64,000 bases of DNA from Alopecurus myosuroides (taxonomy: Eukaryota > Streptophyta > Magnoliopsida > Poales > Poaceae): NCBI GenBank assembly GCA_028641055.1, contig CM054062.1, positions 271,083,092 through 271,147,091 of the forward strand. Direction: 5' to 3'. The notes under the pieces are model-generated. The model was not told where the DNA came from. It made no database searches and saw only the letters and a list, made by a program, of their open reading frames with translations. Position 1 is the stretch's first letter; every line of letters begins with the position of its first letter. Positions 1-8,538 of the stretch are shown piece by piece. The translations under genes and the position numbers were made by a program.

Positions 1-7
1 TAATCAT

Positions 8-487
8 ATGACCGGAAGCAAAGAACTTGTGACGGAGCTGCTCCCAAATACAAATGATGCGTCCGTCACCTATGGAGACAAGTCTAAGTCTAAGGTAATG
101 GGCTTCGGCAAGGTTGTGATTGCTCCCTATGTCACTATCGTGGATGTCATGCTTGTCGAATCCCTTGGATTCAATTTACTTTCAGTTCGTTCTCTTGGGA
201 AGATGGGTTTCTCTGTCTTCTTTGATGAAAATGTTGTGGTCCTTTTGAGGAGCAAGACTCTTGACGTCGCATACGTGGGACATGTCGAAAATAAGTTGTT
301 TGTGGTGGACTTTTCGAAGTCCGCCAACTCTGAAGCGATGTGTATTTTTTGGAAAGGCGGACGTGGGGTGGTTGTGGCATCGCCGCTTATCCCATGTCAA
401 CATGAGAACTTTGCTAAGTCTGCACAAAGGTGGCCTTATCCTTGGACTAAAATAAAATATTTCCTTTTCCAAAGATCGCGTTTGTAG
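8..487 (+). pseudogene. copia polyprotein fragment: GAG-pre-integrase segment
   Basis: The frame opens with an HMTG-like start (residues MTGSKELV) and runs through LVESLGFNLLSVRSLGKMGF, typical of the end of protease and the pre-integrase linker of SIRE-type copia elements. At about position 350 the homologous frame moves to the +3 frame, where WLWHRRLSHVNM carries the histidines of the zinc-binding GAG-pre-integrase motif. The original frame ends at a TAG near 485. The paired cysteines follow in another frame near 490-510. The frameshift makes this a pseudogene. The protease proper and gag would lie to the left of the window. Confidence 0.8.
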
Positions 488-557
488 GTCGTGTGTTGAA
501 GGAAAGATGCATGATGCCCCTCACAAGAGAAAGACCATTATATGATCAAAGAGGATT

Positions 558-1178
558 TTGGAGCTTATCCATGTTTATCTCTTTGGTGCCATGCCCGAGG
601 CAAGTCTTGGGGGCAGGAAGTATTGCTTGGTGATTGTCGATGACTATTCAAGATACACTTGGGTTCATTTGACCCAACAAACTATCATCGAATTCTCCAA
701 CCAAGTGCAACGTCAACACAATGTTCAAATCATGGCTATTAAGAGTGACAATGGCTCCAAGTTCGAGAACTACACATTGAATGAATTCCTTAGTGATGAG
801 GGTATTCGTGATCAATATTCCGCTACATACACCCCTCAACAAAATGGTGTAGCCGAAAGGAAGAATCGAACTCCATTGGATATGGCAAGGACCATGTTGG
901 CGGAGTATTCTTCTCCCCAATATCTATGGGTCGAGGCCATATCCACCGCATGCCACTCCTCCAACCGACTCTACATACGCAAGGGCTTAGACAAGACTCC
1001 ATATGAGATCCTCACCGGCATCAAACCCAACGTCTCCTACTTCTGTGTTTTTGATGTTAAAATGCCTCAAGAAGCCATAGGAAGGATGGGTGTGGGATTT
1101 TCCGCCCCATTGAGGGACACCTTATGGAAACTCGAGAAGAACTATGCTCTACTCAAGTGGAGCCCTCCTCTACAATAG
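558..1178 (+). pseudogene. copia integrase core, catalytic Asp lost and C-terminal part deleted
   Basis: The 206-residue frame matches the rve core of SIRE-type integrase: YCLVIVDDYSRYTWV near residue 25, SDNGSKFENYTL near residue 65 and TPQQNGVAERKNR near residue 95. The first catalytic position, normally Asp in an HVDLFG-type motif, is Tyr here (HVYLFG, codon TAT at 576-578), so the DDE triad is broken. The second Asp and the Glu remain. After the NVSYFCVF stretch the frame jumps straight to MPQEAIGRMGVGF, which in relatives lies roughly a hundred residues further on, so an internal deletion occurred near 1050-1060. It reads toward the reverse transcriptase part. Confidence 0.82.
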
Positions 1179-1696
1179 AAGAACAAGCCAATGAGCCAAG
1201 TGTTGCACCTTCCGAAGAACATGTTCAAGACCCTCCTCTTCTTGACAAAGTTACTATGCAAGATGCAACCACTCCTATCATTCAATCTAGTCAAGGTCAA
1301 GGCCAAGATCAACCTTCTTCATACTCCCCTCCTCAAGTTGATTCAAGTGTTGATGATGATGATGATGATGATGATGATCAAGGCCAACAAATTGGTCAAG
1401 ATGGGGACCCATATGATCAAGATGATCACGTGATTCCTCCTCACAATAATGAGGAGAACGAAGCCCGTTGTGCTAGAAGGATTAGAAGAGGTTTGAAGCG
1501 TATTGATGCTTCCGACAACAAAGTCTTGGAAGATGTTCAAGCTAGAAGATACACAAGAAAGCAATTGGCAAACTTTAGTGAGCATCAAGTATTTGAAGCT
1601 CTTGAGGACTCCGATTGGGTGGAAGCTATGCATGATGGGCTCAATAACTTTGAGCGCAATAAAGTTCAGAAGCTATTTGAGAAGCCTAAGGATTGA
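1124..1696 (+). pseudogene. copia integrase-RT linker with poly-Asp run
   Basis: A separate frame overlaps the end of the integrase remnant and encodes the low-complexity acidic linker usual between integrase and RT in this lineage: Ser/Pro/Gln-rich, then nine Asp codons from a GAT repeat, then RRIRRGLKRIDASDNKVLEDVQARRYTRKQL and EALEDSDWVEAMHDGLNNFERNKV, the usual lead-in to RT. It ends at TGA 1694-1696 where RT should begin (EKPKD then stop). A frame change between about 1100 and 1140 and this stop separate it from its neighbours, so no continuous polyprotein can be made. Confidence 0.75.
1352..1378 (+). repeat. (GAT)9 trinucleotide microsatellite
   Basis: Nine perfect GAT units coding the poly-Asp run of the copia linker. 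Such runs vary in length between copies. Confidence 0.95.
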
Positions 1697-3087
1697 CACA
1701 ATCTTGTGGATATTCAAGAACGAGCAAGATGAGGATGGTATTTTCATAAGGAACAAGGCAAGATTGGTGGATCAAGGCTACACTCAAGTGGAAGGCATTG
1801 ACTTTGATGAAACCTATGCTCCTATGGCTCATCCTTCTTGCATATGCATCTTCGCATAATTTAAAATTGAAACAAATGGATGTCAAAATTGCTTTTCTAA
1901 ATGGCCCACTAAAAGAGGAGATATATGTTAAGCAACCTCCGGGGTTTGAGAACCTCAACTTCCCTAACCATGTCTACAAGCTCTATAAGGCACTCTATGG
2001 ACTTAAACAAGCACCACGTGCATGGTATGAGCACCTTAGATAGTTGTTGGAAGACCGTGGGTTTGAAGTTGGGAAGATCGACCCCACCCTCTTCACAAAG
2101 AGGGTAAAGGGAGAGATTTTCATATGCCAACTCTATGTGGATGATATTATCTTTGGCTCAACTAACCAAGCTTTTAATAATGAGTTCTCAAAGATTATGA
2201 CTGACAGGTTTGAGATGTCCATGATGAGAGAGCTTAAATTCTTTCTTGGCTTTGAGATCAAGCAATTGGCTCGTGGGACTTTCATTTCTCAAGCCAAGTA
2301 CACCCAAGACATGCTCAAGAGGTTTGATTTCCAAGGTGGAAAAGAGAAGACATCTCCTATGCAAGTCAAATGCCACCTCAAGCGCAATCCGGATGGTAAA
2401 GATGTGGACCAAAAGTTGTATCGTTCTATCATTGGTTCTTTGCTTTGCCTTTCTACATCTAGGCCTGATATCATTTTGAGTGTAGGTGTGTATGCAAGGT
2501 ATCAAGCGGCTCCTAAGGAAAGCCACTTGGTGGCGGTCCATAGGATCTTTCGGTATTTGGTTCATACCTCAAGGTTTGGTTTGTGGTACCCAAAGGGGGC
2601 ACAATTTTCTCTCAAGGGCTACACAGACTCGGATTGGGCTGGTGATCAAGATGATAGGAAGTCTACTTCCGGGGCCTGCCAATTTCTTGGTAGGTCCTTG
2701 GTGAGTTGGTCTTCCAAGAAGCAAAATTGTATATCACTCTCCACCGCCGAAGCCGAGTATGTGGCGGCCGCTACTGCTTGCACCCAATTGCTATGGATGA
2801 GGCAAACCCTCAAAGAATATGATGTTCTCTTGGATAAGGTGACTCTCATGTGTGACAACGAAAATGCCATCAAGATCGCCTACAACCCCGTGCAACACAC
2901 AAGGACAAAGCATATTGAGATTCGTCATCATTTCATACGGGATCATGTGGCAAAAGGTGATATTGAGCTAGCATATGTCCCCACCAAGGATAATCTCGTG
3001 AACATCTTCACAAAGCCATTTGATGATGCAAGATTCATGTTCTTGAGGAATGATCTAAATATCATCGATTCTAGGAGTTTGACTTGA
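1685..3087 (+). pseudogene. copia reverse transcriptase and RNase H, broken
   Basis: RT begins in frame 3 (WIFKNEQDEDGIFIRNKARLVDQGYTQVEGIDFDETYAP, about 1703-1830), moves to frame 1 near 1830 (LKQMDVKIAFLNG, then YGLKQAPRAWYEHLR), and is interrupted by TAG at 2041-2043. The frame then stays open to 3087: the YVDD active-site motif is intact at 2134-2145, followed by KLYRSIIGSLLCLSTSRPDI and the RNase H core GYTDSDWAGDQDDRKSTSG, SLSTAEAEYVA and CDNENAIKIAYNPVQHTRTKHI. The frame ends at TGA 3085-3087. The last 347 codons are strikingly well preserved compared with the upstream parts. One frameshift and one stop inactivate it. Confidence 0.9.
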
Positions 3088-3396
3088 AGATCTTGCACAC
3101 ACCCCTATAGTTGATACGTGTTTGGTTTTAGGTGTAGGCATGGAAATAGGGGGAGTGTTATCCTAACACATTGGGTTCTCCCTCCCCCCATTATGCCCAA
3201 AGCAAAAATCCATTGTTATCTCTCTTTTTCTAAGGTTGAATTGTGAGCTTCAATGTCGAGAATTGGCAATGCACCCAAGATATATCTTCGCGGTGACATA
3301 ACAACATTCTCTTACAAGGTGGCTTAGGCCACCAACCTCTTCTTTGTGAAGAGTTGGATCTTAGTTGTTTTTTTTAGTTGTTTGCACTTCTCTCGT
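3088..3396 (+). other. SIRE 3' non-coding region, left of the gypsy insertion
   Basis: No coding frame. It contains a G-rich tract (about 3147-3153), then pyrimidine-rich DNA, and ends at the duplicated target CTCGT (3392-3396). It continues at 13405 beyond the gypsy element. Confidence 0.65.
3392..3396. repeat. target-site duplication CTCGT (left); right copy 13400-13404
   Basis: The five bases before the 5' LTR equal the five after the 3' LTR. They prove integrase-mediated insertion and fix both element ends. Confidence 0.93.
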
Positions 3397-3881
3397 TGAT
3401 GGGGGGATGCTAACCCGGTATGCCAAGATCCGAGGAATAATCCGGCCCAGAGACAGTGAGCAGGATACAGCTAGGGATAAAGATGTTTGTGGAGGCCCAA
3501 GCTCGTGGGCCTAGTGACCCGGATTATGGGTGTTGTAAAGGAAAGTTAGGGTTAGCACGCCGTGTATGGGTAGGACCCGGGTGTGCCTTGTAAAGTAAGT
3601 TAGGGGGGTACGGGTACTATATAAACCGACCCTCGGGTATAGATTGATACAGAGATCTAGAGATTTGAGAACCTTAGCAATATCGAGTGGTATCGAGTAT
3701 CCAGTGTAAACCCTAATCGAGTTATTGTATCGAGAATAGAGATCCGGCGACTTCGATTGCCGGCTGTCATATCAAGTTGTATCATGTCTTCCTTTGAGCT
3801 AAACCCTCTCCCGAACGCCTGTGTCGACTTGCCCCAAGATCATTTACCCCTGGTAACATCTGCCGTGATTATCCCACGACA
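3397..3881 (+). repeat. 5' LTR of Tat gypsy element
   Basis: 485 bp, TG to CA. It carries a TATA box, and the first ATG downstream of the predicted start site (3784) is in frame with gag. It differs from the 3' LTR at 2 positions, with no indels. Confidence 0.95.
3618..3625 (+). promoter_or_regulatory. TATA box of Tat 5' LTR
   Basis: TATATAAA preceded by GGTAC. Transcription would start near 3650. The leader from there to 3784 has no ATG. Confidence 0.7.
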
Positions 3882-6800
3882 GTTGGCGCCCACCGTGGGG
3901 CCTGCGTCCAAAGGTGTCTACATCACGGGAGAAGCTCGGAAGGGCATGGAGAATCTTGTCATCGGCGAGATCTACATCGACCACGAAGGGGAAAGGGTGG
4001 TGGACGATTCCGGCTGGGGGCCGGAGTCGGACCACCTCGAAACCGGATCCGTCATAACAATCGGCCGGGTCAACGTCTTCATCGGTATGGTATGTGCTTC
4101 CAATTCGGTCCCTGACAACGTTGGATCTGATTCTATGCCAGGAAAAGCCACGTCTATCCGATCAGATGATGAAGAATCAACGGGAACGACATATCCAGCA
4201 GAAGAACCCATCGCGGAGTGGGAACAGCCGGAGGAGCCGGCGTGGACCCCACGCGACCGGGTCCAAGGAGAAGATGACACCGGGTCTATCCTGGGTCTAC
4301 TGGAAAACCGGTATGAGGAGAACGGTGAAGAGGAACAGCCTGAATTTACACCGGATATCGCGCGCCGAGTTGCAGTCTATGCAGCCCCCGCGGCTAACCA
4401 AGGAAACACAGCCGCGGCACCAGTCGGGGCGGTTCAGGCAGTGGCCCAGCAACAGGGCGCGGTTAACGGAGACCCGGTCTTGACCCGGGTCGATGGAGAG
4501 TCAGCATCGGTCACCAGTCGCGCAGCAGATGAGGAGCAACACGCCAACATGTTCGGGTTTCAAGCCAATCGGACACCAGGGGCGGGTCCCTCTAATCCGC
4601 GTCACCCGGCCCTGTTCGATAATAATTTGATTTTGGATCCTACAGTCCTTGCCACTGTTATCACCCCAGAAAACGCGGCGGAGCGTGTTAGAGATCTGGA
4701 CGTGGCCCGTCGTGCATTGGAACAGCAAAGAAGGCAAGTGGAAGCAGATAGACAGGGGATGGCCACCCGACGGCGCGAACTAGACGCGTTGGAAACCCGG
4801 CTTCGAGAGGAAACGTCCAGGATACATCAAAGGCACCACACCAGGTTGCCAGCAACGGGCGGGGTTATTAATCCGGCTAATTTGTTCATCACGCCTCAGG
4901 ACCAACCGATACCAGTGGTGAACCAGGGAACCGCACCCCAACAGACAACAGCAGCGACACATCCGGCGAATGAGCGGACCGGGTTACCCCCACCGCAAAC
5001 TAGAGTGACAACCGGCAACGATTTACCGCCGCCGCCACCATCACGATTCCGCACGCCAGCCGGCCACTACAACAATCCTATGGACAACGTATATGCGGCG
5101 ACACTCGCATTGAATCAAATACCTGTGGGAGAGTCGCCCCATGCAGAGAAGACCCGGCAAGCCATCGAGCTGTTGCACACTGCGGTGGCACAGCAAGCCA
5201 ATTACCCGGATCACAAAAGCGGAATGCACGGGACGCCCTATGTCAGCCAGCAGCAAGGGAATTTACAAACAAGTTCGGCGCGGCGGAGGGAAGAGCAGCA
5301 GCAAATGCCGCCTCCTCCCCGCACTCAGGCAGTATCAGCAGCACAGGCCGTCGTGGACAGTTCTAGGGCTCGGAGGGCCGCGGCCGGGTCTGCAGCGCAT
5401 GGACCTCCCGCAGCACAGCGCCCAGACGCGCCCCCCGCGGCGTCACACATTTCCAGGGCAAGGCCGGTTTCAATCATTCTTGCGGGGCCCAAGTGTCTCT
5501 CGGACAATATTAGAGCTGAACCTTACCCGGAAAAGTTCAAAGAGCCAGGGAAAGTAGTGAATTATGAGCCAACCATGGATCCCGAAACATGGCTAAGCAG
5601 TTACGAGATGGCAATGTCAATCCGCAACGCGTCCGAGAATCTTCAAGCCAAATTCATGTATCTGATGATGTCTGAAGGAGCAGCAAAATTGTGGTTCACC
5701 AATCTACCAGAGGGATCGATCAAGTCGTGGGAAGAACTGAAGACCGCGTTTATCAAGCACTTTCACGGGACCTGCAGGAAATTATTCACCATTGATGATC
5801 TAGAGCGATGCGTCCAAAAGAAGGGAGAATCGGCGCGCAGTTGGGTGCGCCGGGTTATGGAGATACTCCACTCATCCACAGACATCCAGCCCAAGGATGC
5901 GCTACAAGCCATGGCAAAAACATGCAAGTATATACCTTTAGTGCAAAAGTTAACTCGCATGAAGTCCAGTCGAAATGCGTCAGAAGTCACAATGGGAGAA
6001 TTGATGGATGCGTGCAACAAACACGCTGCGACAGATACCACAGAAGAAGAAGCTGATGACAAGAAGACAAAAGCAAACACAAGCGGTAATGGAAGAACCG
6101 GCAACGGAACAGCGTCAGGAAACAACGGAAATAGTCAGAACAAGCGTCCCTTCGAAGGAGGCTCCGAGTTTGTCGCTAACACCGAAGCCGGGTCTTCAAG
6201 GCCAAGAGCAGAAGGAAACTTCAATACTGGAAATCACAACGGAGGAAACTACCAAGGGTCGCCCCGGCCGAGTAATAGTTGGGACATCTTCAGGATGGCG
6301 TGCCCAAAACACAGCAGGAATGGCAGGCCGGCTAACCACTCCTTGGAGCAGTGCGCCGATTTGCAAAGATGGAAAAATGAGGAAGTGCACAGAGCTATGC
6401 GAGGCGCAGGGCGGGGAGGAGGACCGGGTCCAGGGGCAAACCCGGGCAACGGCCCACCCCCAGCTGGTAACCCGGCGGCTGGAAATCAAGGTAATAACCA
6501 AGGGGGGGCAGGAGGCTTCCAGGCTAACCCCAAACAATTGGGTCAATATCATGTGCATACCACAGGAGGATCTAACAAGGACAAAAAGATACTGAAGCAA
6601 GCAGTCAACTCAGTTTCGTTAGCCGTTCCGAGATACTTGAGATGGTCAGAACAGGAGGTAACATGGAGCAGAAGGGATCACCCAGAAAGAGTGGAACATC
6701 CAGGAGTCTTGGCACTAGTAGTCGCACCGCAAGTTAATGGGTACGAACTAAAGAAGGTTTTAATGGATGGTGGAAGCAGCATCAATATACTATATTGGGA

Positions 6801-7452
6801 AACCTTCCTACGCATGGGTCTCAAGGAATCTCAACTGCAAAAAAGCTCAACAGTTTTTCATGGAATAGTGCCGGGTCATTCAGCATGCCCCGAGGGAAAA
6901 ATCGCATTGGAGGTAGCTTTCGGAGAATTAAAGGATAACTATCGAATTGAGTGGCTCACCTTTGAGGTAGTGAAATTACGCAGCCCCTATCACGCGCTGT
7001 TTGGAAGGCCGGCTTATGCCAAATTCATGGCTAGGCCGTGTTATGTATATCTACAGCTAAAAATCCCGGGTCCCAAGAAGACCATTACCATACATGGAAA
7101 TCGAGATATAGCAGCTGAATGTGACGAAGGAGACGCAGCAATGGCCGAGCAGGCCTGTAGAAAAGAAGAGCTCAAGCACTACCGATCTCAAGCAGACCCG
7201 GAGGATATAGCCACATCAAAAAGGCCGAGTACTGAAGGCGAAAAAGCAAAGTCCAAGGTAACGCAAGATGCTAAATTGGTGGCCTTAATCGAAGTTGACT
7301 CTCCCAAGCAGTCTGCTGTAAAGGAAGAAGTTACACGACCGCCCACAACCAGCAAAGTCATGGAGACACCCCACCCGGGTTGGCTGGCAAACCCGGTACT
7401 CATCAGGAAAAAGTCCAACTTATGGAGGATGTGCATTGGTCAAGCCGGATAA
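3784..7452 (+). CDS. gag: gag-protease polyprotein of Tat element, 1222 aa, pol truncated
   Basis: One uninterrupted frame. ATG 3784 lies inside the LTR and is the first ATG after the predicted transcription start, so the frame reads through the end of U5 and the PBS. The next in-frame ATG after the PBS is 3946 (MENLVIGEIYID), the conventional alternative start. Order: acidic N-terminal part; charged coiled-coil segment (about residues 300-350, rich in Arg/Glu/Gln); Pro/Gln/Ala-rich linker; retrotransposon gag capsid domain (about residues 595-690, with WLSSYEMAMSIRNAS and LPEGSIKSWEELKTAFIKHF); a Cys/His cluster near residue 845 in place of a classic CCHC knuckle; Gly/Pro/Asn-rich stretch; aspartic protease motif LMDGGSSINILYWETF near residue 994. 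It ends at a WRMCI-like residue run, the first motif of RT, so RT, RNase H and integrase were removed by deletion. Gag would form particles; protease would process it. Confidence 0.88.
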   Translation: MSSFELNPLPNACVDLPQDHLPLVTSAVIIPRQLAPTVGPASKGVYITGEARKGMENLVIGEIYIDHEGERVVDDSGWGPESDHLETGSVITIGRVNVFIGMVCASNSVPDNVGSDSMPGKATSIRSDDEESTGTTYPAEEPIAEWEQPEEPAWTPRDRVQGEDDTGSILGLLENRYEENGEEEQPEFTPDIARRVAVYAAPAANQGNTAAAPVGAVQAVAQQQGAVNGDPVLTRVDGESASVTSRAADEEQHANMFGFQANRTPGAGPSNPRHPALFDNNLILDPTVLATVITPENAAERVRDLDVARRALEQQRRQVEADRQGMATRRRELDALETRLREETSRIHQRHHTRLPATGGVINPANLFITPQDQPIPVVNQGTAPQQTTAATHPANERTGLPPPQTRVTTGNDLPPPPPSRFRTPAGHYNNPMDNVYAATLALNQIPVGESPHAEKTRQAIELLHTAVAQQANYPDHKSGMHGTPYVSQQQGNLQTSSARRREEQQQMPPPPRTQAVSAAQAVVDSSRARRAAAGSAAHGPPAAQRPDAPPAASHISRARPVSIILAGPKCLSDNIRAEPYPEKFKEPGKVVNYEPTMDPETWLSSYEMAMSIRNASENLQAKFMYLMMSEGAAKLWFTNLPEGSIKSWEELKTAFIKHFHGTCRKLFTIDDLERCVQKKGESARSWVRRVMEILHSSTDIQPKDALQAMAKTCKYIPLVQKLTRMKSSRNASEVTMGELMDACNKHAATDTTEEEADDKKTKANTSGNGRTGNGTASGNNGNSQNKRPFEGGSEFVANTEAGSSRPRAEGNFNTGNHNGGNYQGSPRPSNSWDIFRMACPKHSRNGRPANHSLEQCADLQRWKNEEVHRAMRGAGRGGGPGPGANPGNGPPPAGNPAAGNQGNNQGGAGGFQANPKQLGQYHVHTTGGSNKDKKILKQAVNSVSLAVPRYLRWSEQEVTWSRRDHPERVEHPGVLALVVAPQVNGYELKKVLMDGGSSINILYWETFLRMGLKESQLQKSSTVFHGIVPGHSACPEGKIALEVAFGELKDNYRIEWLTFEVVKLRSPYHALFGRPAYAKFMARPCYVYLQLKIPGPKKTITIHGNRDIAAECDEGDAAMAEQACRKEELKHYRSQADPEDIATSKRPSTEGEKAKSKVTQDAKLVALIEVDSPKQSAVKEEVTRPPTTSKVMETPHPGWLANPVLIRKKSNLWRMCIGQAG
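3884..3901 (+). other. primer binding site, tRNA-Lys type
   Basis: The 18 nt starting TGGCGCCCACC, two bases after the LTR, are complementary to the 3' end of plant tRNA-Lys(CTT) including CCA (from my knowledge of that tRNA). It primes minus-strand synthesis. Confidence 0.85.
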
Positions 7453-8538
7453 GGACCAGTGCTTACAAAGAACTGAGTAATGTAACAGGCGGCAGGTTTC
7501 AGACGCGCTCTTTTCCTACCCAGGGCACCTACGGGGACTGGAAGGTTTTTAATGAGGCGGCCTGCTGACCCAAAATTTCTGGTATCAATAAAGAGATGGT
7601 TATCAAGTCCTATGTCTTTTCGCCTTTATCACAAGTAAGTAGTATCAATGTGACATCGATAATTCAGTATCATCAAAAGCATCGATTGCATGTAGGTCTA
7701 GGGGGGTTGGTTGCTCAGGTAACCAACCACTAACCCAAATGACCCGGCATAGATAGCTATAAGTTATAAGGGCCGATTCCTCGCAAACGAGCACGGCTGC
7801 AATCTTATGACTGGGCAAAGAAGCCAATTTTTTCTTGACTTATCTTACTTAAGCTTGATGTGACTCGCACTAAAGTGGCATGATTCGTTCGCTTACGATT
7901 ACAATCAGCCATGGAGCCCAATGGGACTTGCCTGACACTGTTCTCGTATGGATGTAACAACATGGTATCCACGCGAAAGCCGGCTTATAGTATAAGATAG
8001 TCAAAAGGGTCATCTAAACCACAAGTTTATGCAGAGTACAAGGCTGATAAGCCGGAAACTCAGTGATTATCAAGCATAACTTCAGTATTTGCATGAGATG
8101 GTTTTAGGGTTTTGCCTTGGTAGGGAATGATTTGTCCTCTGAGAAAGGCCACACCCTCATGACTCGTCCTTTGGGTCATGGGGACTGGGGACTTCGTAAC
8201 AGAAACAAACCACTTTGATACCAAGGTTCAAAACGGCCCTGTCATCCGAGTCTTGGGAACTTCAAGAGAATTTCACTTATCAAAGCCCCTGGTCTCGAAA
8301 AGAAAACGAGTCTTATGAAGGGAGCTAAAAAAAGAGATGGGTATCAAGAACAAGTTCAGAAGAACAGCAAAAAGTACGATTATCAAAAGGCTGGGAAAGC
8401 CGCGAAAATATGTCACCAAATAGAAGTATATTACAAGCTTTTGCATCGGTATCAGAAGTGCACAGGCGCACCATTAACAGAATAAAGTAACTCAAACAAA
8501 AAGGTTCCATGTGACTAAGATATTATGACATCCTTACT
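7453..8538. other. Tat internal non-coding stretch, pol deletion scar
   Basis: The gag frame stops at TAA 7450-7452 just after the first RT motif. I see no RT YMDD, RNase H or integrase HHCC/DDE motif on either strand here. The deletion junction is probably near 7440-7560. The stretch separates two convergent genes: sense gag ending 7452 and the antisense gene ending 8539, so terminators for both should lie here. Confidence 0.6.

Noticed and set aside
3147..3170. Polypurine tract and LTR start directly after copia pol (TGTTATCC at about 3157)
   Set aside because: No matching LTR end or second copy found; SIRE elements have a long region after pol, and a better tract with an LTR lies at 16341.
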